A stretch of 64,000 nucleotides of DNA from CAIQPS01 sp963843455. Lineage in GTDB: Bacteria > Actinomycetota > Thermoleophilia > RBG-16-64-13. The translations under genes and the position numbers were made by a program. Every line of letters starts with the position of its first letter. The first letter of the stretch is position 1. This document shows positions 17,094-26,047 of the stretch, piece by piece. The stretch is taken from contig CAWJKE010000010.1 of assembly GCA_963843455.1 (NCBI GenBank), positions 1 to 64,000 on the forward strand, given 5' to 3'. The notes beneath the pieces are model-generated. The model had not been told where the DNA came from. It did not search any database and saw nothing but the letters and a program-made list of their open reading frames with translations.

Positions 17094-17801
17094 CTAAGCG
17101 CCGCCCCATTCGGCGCGGAACTTCGCTGCAGCGCCGCCCACGATCGGCTCGCCATGGGCGAAGCAGGCCACGTCGAAATCCTCGCGAGCAAGCCGCTTGA
17201 GGCTCTCGCGCCCGAGGCGTATGTCCTCGAAGATAGGGGGGATGCTCAATCCTCGCACGTTGTTGGCCGCGTCGCCCGTGAACAGTACGCCGCCGTCGCC
17301 GGGCCACAAGAAGACGAGATGGCCGGCGGTATGTCCGGGTGTCCAGATGGCCTTGAGACCGCCGGCGACCGGGATGGTCGCCCCCGGAAGCACCTCGTTG
17401 TCCACTTCAGCCGGGTCGTAGGAGGCCGGACCCCGTTTCACCACCCGGTTGACGAACCACCAATTCCGCAGCCCGGGGGAGGCTTTGTAGGGTCTGAAAG
17501 CCACGCCCTCGCGGACCATCGCGGCATCTGCAGGGTGCATCCACGCCTTGGCGCCCGTCGCCCGCTCGATCTCGGCCAGACCGGCGGCGTGGTCCGGATG
17601 GGAGTGGGTGAGAACGACGTCATGGATGTCTTCCGGGCGACGGCCGAGCGTCTGCAGCGCTTCGCCGATAAGCGCCATGGTCCCCGGAAAACCGGCATCG
17701 ACGAGGGTTATGCCCTGGGGAAGGACGATCAAAAATGCGTTCATGTCGCCGGAAGCTACCCGGGAAACATGCTTGGTTACCATATGTTTAGCATGGTCCA
17801 T
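17094..17801 (-). CDS. Metallo-beta-lactamase-fold hydrolase
   Basis: Up to 235 residues with the complete MBL metal set: 'THSHPDHAAG' (HxHxDH), 'WTPGHTAGHLVF', 'FTGDAANN' and 'FAHGEPIVGG'. It resembles the glyoxalase-II-like, zinc-dependent soluble hydrolases. No ribosome-binding site marks the start; ATG 17801 or ATG 17783 (six codons later) are both possible, and the first lies within a palindrome. It is divergent from a GntR gene and directly upstream of the ilvD-type gene, so it may belong to the same carboxylic-acid pathway. The substrate is unknown. Confidence 0.82.
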   Translation of the reverse strand: MDHAKHMVTKHVSRVASGDMNAFLIVLPQGITLVDAGFPGTMALIGEALQTLGRRPEDIHDVVLTHSHPDHAAGLAEIERATGAKAWMHPADAAMVREGVAFRPYKASPGLRNWWFVNRVVKRGPASYDPAEVDNEVLPGATIPVAGGLKAIWTPGHTAGHLVFLWPGDGGVLFTGDAANNVRGLSIPPIFEDIRLGRESLKRLAREDFDVACFAHGEPIVGGAAAKFRAEWGGA

Positions 17802-17815
17802 TCCAACGGCATGCT
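17774..17815. promoter_or_regulatory. Cluster of small palindromes between the MBL and GntR genes
   Basis: TGGTTACCA (17774-17782) and ATGGTCCAT (17793-17801) are 9-base palindromes, and AGCATG-N14-CATGCT spans 17790-17815. GGT/ACC symmetry is usual for FadR-type GntR operators. The block sits in the very short divergent promoter region, so autoregulation by the adjacent GntR protein is likely, though unproven. Confidence 0.45.
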
Positions 17816-17827
17816 ACCATCTGGCCC

Positions 17828-18535
17828 ATGGAGACACACTGGACCATCCTCCCTCCCGGCAACATGGGGATAACCACAGAGCCGGTCACCGCGTGCGACA
17901 AGACCGAGAACCTTCTGCGCGCTCTCATCTTCTCCGGACAACTCGGTCCCGGCGACAAGCTGCCTTCGGAGCGGGAATTGGCGGTCCAGCTCCACACGTC
18001 CCGGCCCACCCTGCGCACGGCTCTGCGTGCCCTCGAGGCCCTGGGCTTTGTCGTGGTGAGGATCGGCTCCAAAGGTGGCTTCTGGATCAACGACGCCGAG
18101 ACCATCACCCGCCGGTGGAACGACTGGATGCACGCGAACAAGTATCAGCTGGAAGAGATGCTGGATTTCCGGCGCTGGGTCGAATTGGAGATTGCCCGGC
18201 GTGCCGCCGAGCGGCGGACCGTCGAGGACGTCAAGGTGCTCGAAGCGTGCTGCGTGCCGCCCGCGCCGGACAGGCTCTCGATGGTGAGATGGCACGTCGG
18301 TCTTCACGACGCCCTGGCCGCTGCGGCGCACAACAGGTATCTCGAGCACGCCACGGCGACCATCCGCGGCCAGCTCTTCGCTCCGGTCGATAACCGGCCC
18401 ATTCCCCAACGGGTCGACGAGATCGTCGATGCTCACGTGCCGATGGTGGCAGCCGTGTGCGCGGGCGACTCGCACCAGGCCGTCGCCGAGATGTCCATCC
18501 TGCTGGATATGGCCGAGGCGCCCTTCCGCGCGTAG
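17828..18535 (+). CDS. GntR-family regulator, FadR subfamily
   Basis: A protein of 235 residues. The N-terminal winged helix ('GDKLPSERELAVQLHTSRPT', 'RTALRALEALGFVVV') spans about residues 30-90. The C-terminal FCD-type helical domain has the His-bearing 'RWHVGLHDALAAAAHN' expected to bind a metal and a carboxylic acid effector. No Shine-Dalgarno precedes the ATG at 17828, so translation may be leaderless; ATG 17864 is an alternative. Divergent from the MBL/ilvD-type genes, it probably represses them in response to a small organic acid. Confidence 0.85.
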   Translation: METHWTILPPGNMGITTEPVTACDKTENLLRALIFSGQLGPGDKLPSERELAVQLHTSRPTLRTALRALEALGFVVVRIGSKGGFWINDAETITRRWNDWMHANKYQLEEMLDFRRWVELEIARRAAERRTVEDVKVLEACCVPPAPDRLSMVRWHVGLHDALAAAAHNRYLEHATATIRGQLFAPVDNRPIPQRVDEIVDAHVPMVAAVCAGDSHQAVAEMSILLDMAEAPFRA

Positions 18536-18603
18536 CCCGCGCGCACAGACGGTTGGCCGCCGCGCGGCACCATCGCCGGCGCCCCCAAGGGATGGGGCCG
18601 CTT

Positions 18604-20329
18604 CTACCTCAGGTGCCGCTCGATGAACTCGAAGACCCTGTCCAGGTTCTGATCGCTCTCGAACACCGGGTCGTCGTGGACCGCGCCGTCGAAGAGATCC
18701 AACTCGAAGCGCTCGGCGTCGACTCGGGCCTCGATGGCCTCAGCCAACTGTACCGACTGTTGGAACGGGACGAGGTTATCCGCCCGGCCATGCTGGATCA
18801 AGATGGGCGCCATGTGCTCGCCGACGTACGTCGCGGGATTCGCAAGACCCACTCGTTCCGGTATCTCACCGATGGGAGCCCCTAGGTAGCTCGACTCCGG
18901 AGAGCGGGCGTCGCTGTGGTCGCTCGGTCCGAGGCCGCTCTCGGCGAGCTGCGCGTCCATGGTGAGGAAATCGGTGGGTCCGAACCAATCGACGGCCACC
19001 TGCACGTCGCAGCTGTACTGCTCGTTGCCCAACGTAGGGTCGTCGAACAGGATGTCGCCCGCAGTCACAGCGACCATGGCCGCGTAGTTCCCTCCCGAGG
19101 ACCCGCCCCAGGCCACGATGCGGTCCGCATCCAGTGAGTACTCGTGACCGTGCGCCCGCACCCACCGGATGGCCGCTCTCACATCCTGCAGTCCCGCCGG
19201 GAAGACGGCCTCGCCGCTCAGGCGATAGTTGACGCTGACGACGCCGTAACCCCGGGACAGGCTCACGCAGGAAAGCCAGGATATGCGTGTCACGCTTGTC
19301 TCCGATGGCAAATCCGCCACCGTGGATGTGCAGCAGTACCGGAAACGGTCCATCACCGGTCTCGGGCAGATAGATATCGAGTTGCTGAGCCGGCCAGGCG
19401 TCCGCGTAGGGGATGTCCAGCCACTTGCGGCGCACGTGACTCACATCGGCGATCGGGGTCTCGAGGCCTTTTAGGGGTGGTGGGACCCCGGGTGCCCGGT
19501 TGCCGGGAGGCGAGCTTCCGACGCGATCGACCCACTCCTGCCACGACCCCACCTCGACCGCCCGTTCCTGGAGCATCCGCGCGGCCTTTTTCTTGCCCGC
19601 CGGCGTCACGAAGTAGCCGTCCAGATCCTTGCCGAGATTGTCTAGATAGGCGGGCGGATTCACGCCCTTCCGGACCGTGTCCTGCCAGAAGTTCTCGTGC
19701 GTGAACGACCACAGATGGTCGGTGTCGCAGACGATCTGGATCGCCGCCGGGACCCCTCCCATGGCCGCCAGTTCTTCCGGCTTGTCATGGAAGAGGATGG
19801 CGGTGTAGATCATCTCCTTCTGTTCATCGGTGAGCGGCGGGACGAAAGGGTACTCGCCTAGTATTCTCACCGCCAGGTCGCGGGCCAACTCCACGTGTCG
19901 CGCCTTGGGAGCCACGGCCTCGCCGGACAACGCCAGACCGGCCACGCCCAGACTGGCCGCGATCTCGACCTCGGTCATCTGGCTCCAGCCTGAGTCGTGG
20001 AGTATGAACGCCACGTGGACCACGCGTTCGTCAACGCTCCCCGGGAACTCCTGGATCAGCTCCCGAGCGAAGGGCAGGCAGGTGGCAACGTGGACATCTG
20101 TCGTCCGAGCGCGCAGATACGGCAGCACCAGGGAGAAGAAATCGCGGTAGACGGGATCGACCCGTTCCAGATAGCTGGGGTTCCAAGGGATGTAGATGAG
20201 GTAGTGGAGAAGGTCCGCGGCTACGGCGGTGGTCTCGGGCACGACGAGATCGAGGTCCGAGGGGATCCAGGCCCGCTTCCCGCCGGGAAGATCGAGGGGC
20301 TTGTAGGTGCCGGCCTGCTGAGTGGTCAT
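18604..20329 (-). CDS. HD-domain phosphohydrolase joined to an HSL-family esterase (one frame break)
   Basis: About 575 residues after joining frames near 19260 (remove one C before CTGTCC). Residues ~1-220 are an HD-type metal-dependent domain ('VVHVAFILHDSGWSQM', 'IYTAILFHDKPEELA'). From ~275 on there is an alpha/beta hydrolase of the hormone-sensitive-lipase type: 'HIHGGGFAIGDK' oxyanion hole, 'GGSSGGNYAAM' nucleophile elbow, 'HGRADNLVPF' and 'GAVHDDPVF' for the Asp-His pair. The ATG at 20329 is four bases after GGAGG and overlaps the MDR stop. The esterase might instead start at a GTG in 'VSHVRRKWLD', where GTGA could be a normal stop/start overlap, so the fusion could be an indel artefact. 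Confidence 0.72.
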
Positions 20330-21348
20330 CATGCCTCCGATATGTGAGATTGGACCTGCGCACGGGCCCTTGCCGGGACGGTGTTCTCGGCGGCGACCTC
20401 GATGACGACGATCCCGGTCTTCTTCCCCGTCTCGACGTAGCGATAGGCATCGCGTATCTGCTCGAGCGGATAGGTGCGATCTATGACCGCCCGAAATTCG
20501 CGGGCCTCCATGCGGGCCTTCAGGAACTCGACAAACGCCTTGGTGCTCTTGGGGATCGGAAAGATGATCCTCTTGTTCCTGGTGATGCCGGACCACATCA
20601 GCAGGAGCAGGTTCTGATTGCGGGGACCAAGATCTGTTGCGGCAAAGGACCCACCAAGCTTCAGCAGTCGGCGGCAACGGAAGTACGACGCCTTCCCTAC
20701 CGCGTCGAAGACGAAGTCGAAGGTCCGGCCGAGTCGGGTGAAATCTTCGGCGGTGTAGTCGACGACGTGGTCGGCACCCAGGGACCCGGCGAGCTCGACA
20801 TGCTGGGTGGCGACGACTGCCGTCACCTCGGCGCCGTACGACTTGGCAAGTTGGACCGCCGCGGTACCGATAGCCCCCGAAGCCCCGTAGATGAGTATCC
20901 GATGGCCGGGCCCAAGGCCCATCGCGTGCAGATTGGTGTTGGCATACAGAGCGCCCTCGCAGACCACCGCTTCAGCGAAGGATAGGCCGGCCGGCATGGC
21001 GGCCATCGCCCCGTCCTCGGGCACGCACAGGTACTCGGCATGGCCGCCGTGATCACCCGGGGTCAGTCCAAAGACTCGATCGCCGACTCTGAACGACGTT
21101 ACTGCGGCGCCGACCGCTTCGACCTCGCCGGCGAAGTCCATCCCCAGGATCGTCTGCCTGGGCCGACGTAGCCCGGTAAGAGCGCGAATGAAGAACGGAT
21201 GCGCACGGAGATAGCCGCAGTCGGTACGACTTACTGTCGTCGCGTGCACCTTGACCAGCAACTCATCCGGCGCGGGCTCGGGCCTCGGGACGTCCCGGAT
21301 CTCGACGACGTCGGGCGAGCCGTAGCGGATGTTGACGGCGGCTTTCAT
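20329..21348 (-). CDS. Zinc-free MDR / quinone oxidoreductase-like dehydrogenase
   Basis: A protein of 339 residues of the medium-chain dehydrogenase superfamily. It has the N-terminal GroES-like fold ('MKAAVNIRYGSPDVVEI', 'LVKVHATTVSRTDCGYLR', 'GMDFAGEVEAVG') and the Rossmann domain with 'IYGASGAIGTAAVQLAK'. The zinc-binding Cys set of alcohol dehydrogenases is absent, so NADPH-dependent quinone or enone reduction is likely. The C-terminus carries about 20 extra Ala/Arg-rich residues after the usual 'KTGIVVIEV' end. Its stop overlaps the HD/esterase start. It has a paralogue at 23399-24340. Confidence 0.85.
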   Translation of the reverse strand: MKAAVNIRYGSPDVVEIRDVPRPEPAPDELLVKVHATTVSRTDCGYLRAHPFFIRALTGLRRPRQTILGMDFAGEVEAVGAAVTSFRVGDRVFGLTPGDHGGHAEYLCVPEDGAMAAMPAGLSFAEAVVCEGALYANTNLHAMGLGPGHRILIYGASGAIGTAAVQLAKSYGAEVTAVVATQHVELAGSLGADHVVDYTAEDFTRLGRTFDFVFDAVGKASYFRCRRLLKLGGSFAATDLGPRNQNLLLLMWSGITRNKRIIFPIPKSTKAFVEFLKARMEAREFRAVIDRTYPLEQIRDAYRYVETGKKTGIVVIEVAAENTVPARARAQVQSHISEA

Positions 21349-21417
21349 GAGACTACGCTAACACCCGGGTCTGCGGGGACAAAGCCCGGATCGCCGCAGC
21401 ACGGATCGTCGTGGCAA

Positions 21418-21789
21418 CTACAGGCGCGTCCACCGGCAATCCAGTGCCGCAGCCGCTCTGTCCAGTTGCCTGTCAAGCGTCCACAGCGGGGCTGCACCGA
21501 GCAATGCGGCGGCAAGAAGGTGGACGTCGACATATCCCAAGCCCTTTCCCCATGAGGTCGCGGGCTTCAACGAAAGCAAGTACCTCTCGGTGGTCGACCG
21601 CTCGGAGCGCATCGGTAGAGCCTCCAGAAGCGAAATGATGCACGGCTCTGTTCTTGAGGTTGCCACAAGCGAGCTCTCCAATGATGAACGGGTGGCACGT
21701 CACCTCGCCGGCGTCGAGCAGGTCAACCAACCCAGTCGCTGCCGTCTCGAAGATGCGATATCCAGACGCGAGGTGTCGACAAGGATCAA
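21418..21789 (-). pseudogene. VapC-type PIN-domain toxin, reading frame broken about five times
   Basis: Joining frames gives an otherwise intact ~123-residue PIN-domain ribonuclease: 'LILVDTSVWISHLRDGSDW', 'VTCHPFIIGELACGN', 'GKGLGYVDVHLLAAALL', 'LWTLDRQLD'. The acidic residues of the active site (Asp in VDTS, Glu in GELA, Asp in YVDVH, Asp in TLDRQLD) are all present. Four single-base insertions and one deletion are needed (about 21772, 21742, 21648, 21610, 21540). Either the gene is decaying or this is the worst sequenced spot in the window. It starts with TTG one base after the VapB stop. Confidence 0.65.
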
Positions 21790-21790
21790 G

Positions 21791-21987
21791 CTAGACGTCC
21801 TCGCCTCCGGGGTACGGCTTTCCAGCTGCTTCTCGGTCCCTCCCAACTTGGGCAAGTCTCTCGCGCGCTCTCGCGGGCTATGAGCGCTTCAAGATCCGAG
21901 CTTGACCAAGGTGGTCTTCTCCTTGAGCCCGGTCATCATGGACGCACGCTCGAGAAGCTCGTCGTCGATGTTCAGCGTCGTTCTCAT
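21791..21987 (-). pseudogene. VapB-type antitoxin, reading frame broken twice
   Basis: The ATG at 21985-21987 follows GGAGCGAGCC and opens 'MRTTLNIDDELLERASMMTG', a ribbon-helix-helix-type VapB N-terminus. It continues after removal of an A near 21894 as 'LVKLGLEALIARESAR' and after a second one-base correction as 'LAQVGRDREAAGKPYPGGED' to the TAG at 21791. The restored length is about 65 residues. It directly precedes the VapC-like frame, the normal antitoxin-toxin order. Antitoxins of this type bind their own promoter and neutralise the PIN toxin. Confidence 0.6.
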
Positions 21988-22119
21988 GGCTCGCTCCGCA
22001 TCAATTTATATGCATCAGTATGGCTTTTATGCAGCACCAGTCAAGGGGCGCTCTGTGCGGCTAAGTGGCAGCTCCAGCGCGTGAAGTCAAACAATAGGTG
22101 GATGTTGGAGCACGCTCGG

Positions 22120-22837
22120 CTACATCCGCAGGAAGACGATGATCATGGCAAAGCCCATTCACGAGCGTATGGAGAATCAATCCCGGCCAGATGGAGTTCG
22201 ACCTCTGATAGAGATACGCGAACAGGTAGCCCAAGATGAACGCGGGGATGAAGAAGGTGATCTGCACGTGCCCGGCCGCGAACAGGGCAGCACTTATTGC
22301 TGCCGCCCACCGCCAATCGTAGCGAGAGCGCAGACCGCCAAAAACGAAGCCTCGGAAGAACGTTTCTTCCACCACCGGGGCGACCAGCACGACGGCAACA
22401 AACAACGGCCAAGGACTGGAAAGCTGGCGCAGGACGGGGGTCAGGTCGGTCTGCACCTGCAGGCCGAAATCACGAAGCAGACTCGCGTAGAGGCCGTTGA
22501 AGATGTAGAAGGCGAAGAGCAGCCCAAGCCCCACTGCCAGAACGGAGAACTTGAAGTTCACAAAGCCAAGCGTCCTCAGTGGCGCATGGTACTTGTGCAC
22601 GGAGAACCACCATACCGGGACCAGGAACAGCAACTCGATCAGGGTCGGGAACAAGGCGACCCAGAGATCCACATCGGGCCTGATCGAGAGAGCGCGAAGC
22701 GAGTAGGCAACCGCCCAGCCGGCCGCGACTATCAACGCGGCCGCGATCACTCCCAGCCAAACGTCCCGCGTAGTCCAGGGCACCGCGACCCGTCTGACCG
22801 GTTCGCTGGGCGGGAGATGTTCTGTGTCCAACTGCAT
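22120..22837 (-). CDS. CPBP-family intramembrane metalloprotease (CAAX protease-like), C-terminal frame break
   Basis: About 238 residues with several transmembrane helices and the three family motifs: EExxxR ('PVVEETFFRGFVFG'), FxxxH ('FAAGHVQ') and HxxxN ('LHTLVNG'). These form a glutamate/histidine metal site within the membrane. Removing one G of a GGG near 22154 gives the natural end 'NGFAMIIVFLRM' with a TAG at 22120; as read, the frame runs on to 22061. ATG 22837 follows GGAGGAGCG. Bacterial members are linked to maturation or immunity for peptides; nothing here indicates a partner. Confidence 0.82.
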
Positions 22838-22982
22838 CGCTCCTCCGAGGCTGTCTCGCCCACTGAACCGCCACAATAGCAGTCGCGAGCGAGTGCTCAT
22901 GAAAGGTCGTCGCAAAGCATCCCGGCCAGCTCCATCGCCCCGTCCCGACCGTTCAGTTGGGCGGAGAGCGATCGCGGGGGCT

Positions 22983-23354
22983 TTAGCTCACCGCTCTCTT
23001 CACGAGCGTGGCGATCTTTGGCTCTTCGGCGGCGGTCAACTGCTTCAACGCGAAGGCGACCGGCCATATGGCGCCATCGTCGAGGTGCGCCTCGTGCTGG
23101 AAGCCAAACGTGGCGTATCTCGTGTTGAATTTCTGCGCGCTTTGGAAGAAGCAGACGACCTTGCCGTCCTTGGCATACGCGGGCATCCCGTACCAGAGTC
23201 TCGGCGAGAGGACTGGGGCGTTGGCCTTGATGATCGCATGGAGCCGCTCGGCTAAGGCGCGATCAGGTTCCGGCATAGCGGCGATGTTTGCGAGCACCTC
23301 GACCTCGTCGTCGGCCTTCTTCGTCGCCTTGCTGGCCGCTTTCTTCTCAGGCAT
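22983..23354 (-). CDS. DUF1801 / YdhG-like protein
   Basis: A protein of 123 residues with a basic N-terminus (MPEKKAASKATKKADD) and a DUF1801 domain ('LSPRLWYGMPAYAKDGKVVC', 'RYATFGFQHEAHLDDGAIWP'). The family includes the frataxin-like iron chaperone YdhG of Bacillus, but most members are uncharacterised. GGAAGGGAGG precedes the ATG at 23354. It stands between the CPBP protease and an MDR gene in the same direction. Function is not established. Confidence 0.8.
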   Translation of the reverse strand: MPEKKAASKATKKADDEVEVLANIAAMPEPDRALAERLHAIIKANAPVLSPRLWYGMPAYAKDGKVVCFFQSAQKFNTRYATFGFQHEAHLDDGAIWPVAFALKQLTAAEEPKIATLVKRAVS

Positions 23355-23398
23355 TGCGCCTCCCTTCCTTCCTTTGTTCGATGGGAACCCCTAGGGCG

Positions 23399-24340
23399 CT
23401 ACGCCACGGTAACGACCACGTTTCCCTTCTTATGCCCCTTCTCGACGTACGTGTGGGCCTCGACTATCTCCTCGAGCGGATAGCACCTGTCGATGACCGC
23501 GCGGACCTTCCCAGTCTCGATGAGTTCCTTGAGGGTGGCGAGATGCTCGGGATCCACATTTCCAGAGCCGGAGTCCCTGTTGACGTTGAGATAAACGCCT
23601 GTCTTCCTCAAGGGCCTCTTGGCCCGTGAGGGCGCGAGCTTGCCTACGGCATCGAAGACGATGTCATAGGTCTCGTCGCCCTCCGTGAAGTCCAGCTCTG
23701 TGTAGTCGATCACCCTGTCGGCTCCGAGAGATGTCACCAACTCCAGATTTCCGGTACTACAGACCCCCGTGACGTCCGCCCCAACTGACTTGGCGAGTTG
23801 CACAGCGTAGGTGCCTACGCTTCCAGAGGCACCGTAGATCAGAACCTTCTGCCCGCTTGCGATGTTCGCCTTTCTAAGGAGGCGCAACGCGGTGACTCCT
23901 CCTGTGGCCACGCCCGCGGCGGCTTCTTCAAAGGTCATGTTGGCCGGCTTCGTCGCCAGCATCCCGTCCTTGGTGACCGACCTCCGGGGCTTCTCCGGCA
24001 AACACGCGTACTCGGCATAAGCGCCGAGGCCCCAACCGGTGAATGCGAAGACGTCGTCGCCCGGCTTGAAGAGGGTCACATCCTTGCCGACCGACTCGAC
24101 CTCTCCAGCCAGCTCCATCCCAATGATCGGGTTCCTCGGACGAGTGAAGCCAAGGACCAGTCGCGCCATGAACCGTTGCCCACGGGGAACGTCGAAGCTT
24201 CGAATCCTCACGTCCCCGCGGTGCACCGTCGTCGCGTGCACCTTGATCAGCACCTCGTGATCCTTTGGAACAGGTTTCTCAACCCGGCGGAGTTCAAGAA
24301 CATCGGGAGGACCGTATCCCGTGCACACGACTGCCCGCAT
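23399..24340 (-). CDS. Zinc-free MDR / quinone oxidoreductase-like dehydrogenase (second copy)
   Basis: A protein of 313 residues, paralogous to the MDR at 20329-21348. It has 'VLIKVHATTVHRGDVRI', 'GMELAGEVESVGKDV', the Rossmann motif 'IYGASGSVGTYAVQLAKS', and the end 'GHKKGNVVVTVA'. No catalytic or structural zinc cysteines are visible. It likely uses NADPH to reduce quinones or activated alkenes. The ATG at 24340 follows AGGGATCC. The next gene upstream (24434-24828) points the same way, about 90 bases away. Confidence 0.87.
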   Translation of the reverse strand: MRAVVCTGYGPPDVLELRRVEKPVPKDHEVLIKVHATTVHRGDVRIRSFDVPRGQRFMARLVLGFTRPRNPIIGMELAGEVESVGKDVTLFKPGDDVFAFTGWGLGAYAEYACLPEKPRRSVTKDGMLATKPANMTFEEAAAGVATGGVTALRLLRKANIASGQKVLIYGASGSVGTYAVQLAKSVGADVTGVCSTGNLELVTSLGADRVIDYTELDFTEGDETYDIVFDAVGKLAPSRAKRPLRKTGVYLNVNRDSGSGNVDPEHLATLKELIETGKVRAVIDRCYPLEEIVEAHTYVEKGHKKGNVVVTVA

Positions 24341-24433
24341 TTCTGGATCCCTTCAGCCTGAGGATCTACCTGCCGGTTCTCCATCGAATGTAGAAGCGAC
24401 GACCACGCGGGGCCGCGAGGGGCTGGTTGCCGT

Positions 24434-24828
24434 TCAGTCGCGCTGCATCCAGTACTCGACGAACTCGCTGGCCTTTCCGGTGTCGGAGAGCGTGACGAGC
24501 CAGATGTTGTCGAAGACCTCTGGAGCAGTCGGGTCGTTCTCAAACCCCTCGGGGTAGGTGGTGACACCCCTGACGACGTAGAGCCAGCCCTGCGCCGCGA
24601 CGATGTCGTAGTCGAAGGTCCAGGCGACCGTGGAGTTCTCTTGACCGACCCACCACTCCGTGATTGCGGCATGCCCGATTCGGGGTTCGCGGAACGGCGC
24701 AGTGAAGTAGCGTGCGTCCGGCTCGAACAGCGCGACGATATCGTCAGGTGCGTCGGTCCTCCAGGCCTTGAGATAAGCCTGGAGCCAGCGGTCAATTTCG
24801 GTCTGTCGAGCACGAGCGCTTCTCCCTG
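24434..24828 (-). CDS. NTF2/SnoaL-like protein, 5' end missing or disrupted
   Basis: The frame reads 'TEIDRWLQAYLKAWRTDAP', 'DARYFTAPFREPRIGHAAI', 'TEWWVGQENSTVAWTFDYDI' and ends 'SEFVEYWMQRD'. This is a complete-looking SnoaL/nuclear-transport-factor-2 cone fold, often a lyase-like or ligand-binding domain. No ATG, GTG or TTG in frame precedes the fold; an out-of-frame GTG at about 24812 after GGGAGA would need a one-base correction. Its 5' end lies within 40 bases of a truncated ABC ATPase in the opposite direction, so a junction may have removed its start. Confidence 0.65.
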
Positions 24829-24867
24829 ATCTGACGCGTCCGCGCGGAGGTGTCGACGTGTTAGGGA

Positions 24868-25272
24868 GTGGCAGCGCCGCCGCTCGACATCGCGATGAGC
24901 CGATCGGGAAATCCGCCGGTGATCTTCCTCGACGAGCCGACGGCCGGGCTCGATCCCCAAGCGCGCGTCGAGGTGTGGCAGACCGTCAAGAAACTCGCCG
25001 GGCACGGCACCACGGTGCTGCTCACCACGCAGTATCTGGACGAGGCCGAACAACTCGCCGACCGCATCGCGATCCTCCACGGGGGCCGGATCATCGTGAA
25101 CGGCACCCTCACCGAGCTCAGGCGGCTGCTCCCGCCCGCCAAGGTCGAATACGTCGAGAAGCAGCCGACCCTCGAGGACGTCTTCCTCGCCATCGTCGGG
25201 GACGACGGCAAGGACGGCGACGGCGGCATTGACCGCGACGCCGGCACGGACGAGCAAGGAGAACAGCGATGA
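24868..25272 (+). pseudogene. C-terminal fragment of a DrrA-type ABC transporter ATPase
   Basis: Only the second half of an ABC ATPase is present: 'PPVIFLDEPTAGLDPQARV' (Walker B), 'LLTTQYLDEAEQLADRI' (H-loop neighbourhood) and the DrrA-like tail 'QPTLEDVFLAIVGDDGKDG'. Walker A, Q-loop and most of the signature motif are missing; a garbled 'LDIAMS' stretch marks the left border near 24850-24880. The stop overlaps the permease start (ATGA at 25269-25272), so the pair was once a normal drug-exporter operon. As it stands the ATPase cannot work. Its C-rich third codon positions look stronger than in neighbouring genes. Confidence 0.75.
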
Positions 25273-26030
25273 CCACGCACTTCTTCGGCGACACCGCCGT
25301 CCTGACTGGACGATCCCTGCGCCACATCACGCGCAGCCTGGACACCATCATCACGACCACGATCATGCCGATCGTCTTCATGCTGCTGTTCGTCTTCGTC
25401 TTCGGCGGCGCGATCGACTCAGGGTCGGATTCGTATGTGAACTACCTGCTGCCCGGCATTCTGCTGATCACGGTCGCTTCGGGCGTCTCCTACACCGCAT
25501 TCCGACTCTTCCTGGATATGAAGAGCGGCATCTTCGAGCGATTCCACTCCATGCCGATCGCACGGTCGTCCGTGCTCTGGGCCCATGTGCTGACCTCGCT
25601 GGTCGCCATTCTGATGTCGCTCGTGGTCGTCGTGCTCGTCGCCCTCCTCATGGGCTTCCGCTCGGGGGCGGGCGTGCTGGCGTGGCTCGCGGTCGCCGGC
25701 ATCCTGATCCTGTTCACCCTGGCGCTCACGTGGCTCGCTGTGATCCCCGGTCTCTCCGCGAAGACCGCGGACGGCGCGAGCGCGTTCTCCTACCCGCTCA
25801 TCTTCCTGCCGTTCATCAGTTCGGCATTCGTGCCCACCGACACCATGCCCGGCCCGGTGCGCGCCTTCGCCGAGCACCAGCCGGTGACGTCCATCGTCAA
25901 CGCGATCCGCGACCTGTTCTCACAACAGCCGGTCGGCACCGACATCTGGATCGCCCTCGCCTGGTGTGTCGGCATCCTCATCGTCGCGTACGTCGTCGCT
26001 ATGATCATCTATCGCCGCAAGGTCTCCTAG
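25269..26030 (+). CDS. ABC-2 type transporter permease (DrrB-like)
   Basis: A protein of 253 residues with six predicted membrane helices and ABC-2 features ('DTIITTTIMPIVFMLLFVFV', 'FRLFLDMKSGIFERFHSMPI', 'FISSAFVPTDTMPGPVRAFA'). Such permeases pair with DrrA-type ATPases to export antibiotics or lipids. The ATG overlaps the stop of the truncated ATPase. Uninterrupted by frame errors, it is the intact half of the pair. It lies on the strand opposite to both flanking operons, within a segment whose two ends cut other genes, so it may be transferred or misassembled. Confidence 0.85.
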   Translation: MTTHFFGDTAVLTGRSLRHITRSLDTIITTTIMPIVFMLLFVFVFGGAIDSGSDSYVNYLLPGILLITVASGVSYTAFRLFLDMKSGIFERFHSMPIARSSVLWAHVLTSLVAILMSLVVVVLVALLMGFRSGAGVLAWLAVAGILILFTLALTWLAVIPGLSAKTADGASAFSYPLIFLPFISSAFVPTDTMPGPVRAFAEHQPVTSIVNAIRDLFSQQPVGTDIWIALAWCVGILIVAYVVAMIIYRRKVS

Positions 26031-26047
26031 GGGTGCGTGGAACGGGG

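Noticed and set aside
21861..21890. Short CTCTCGCGCGC-type repeats near vapB
   Set aside because: They encode the restored 'ARESAR' part of VapB and are not an independent repeat element.
24247..25257. A 336-codon minus-strand open frame
   Set aside because: It runs antisense to the ABC ATPase fragment and out of frame across the NTF2-like gene; Ser/Arg-rich shadow composition.
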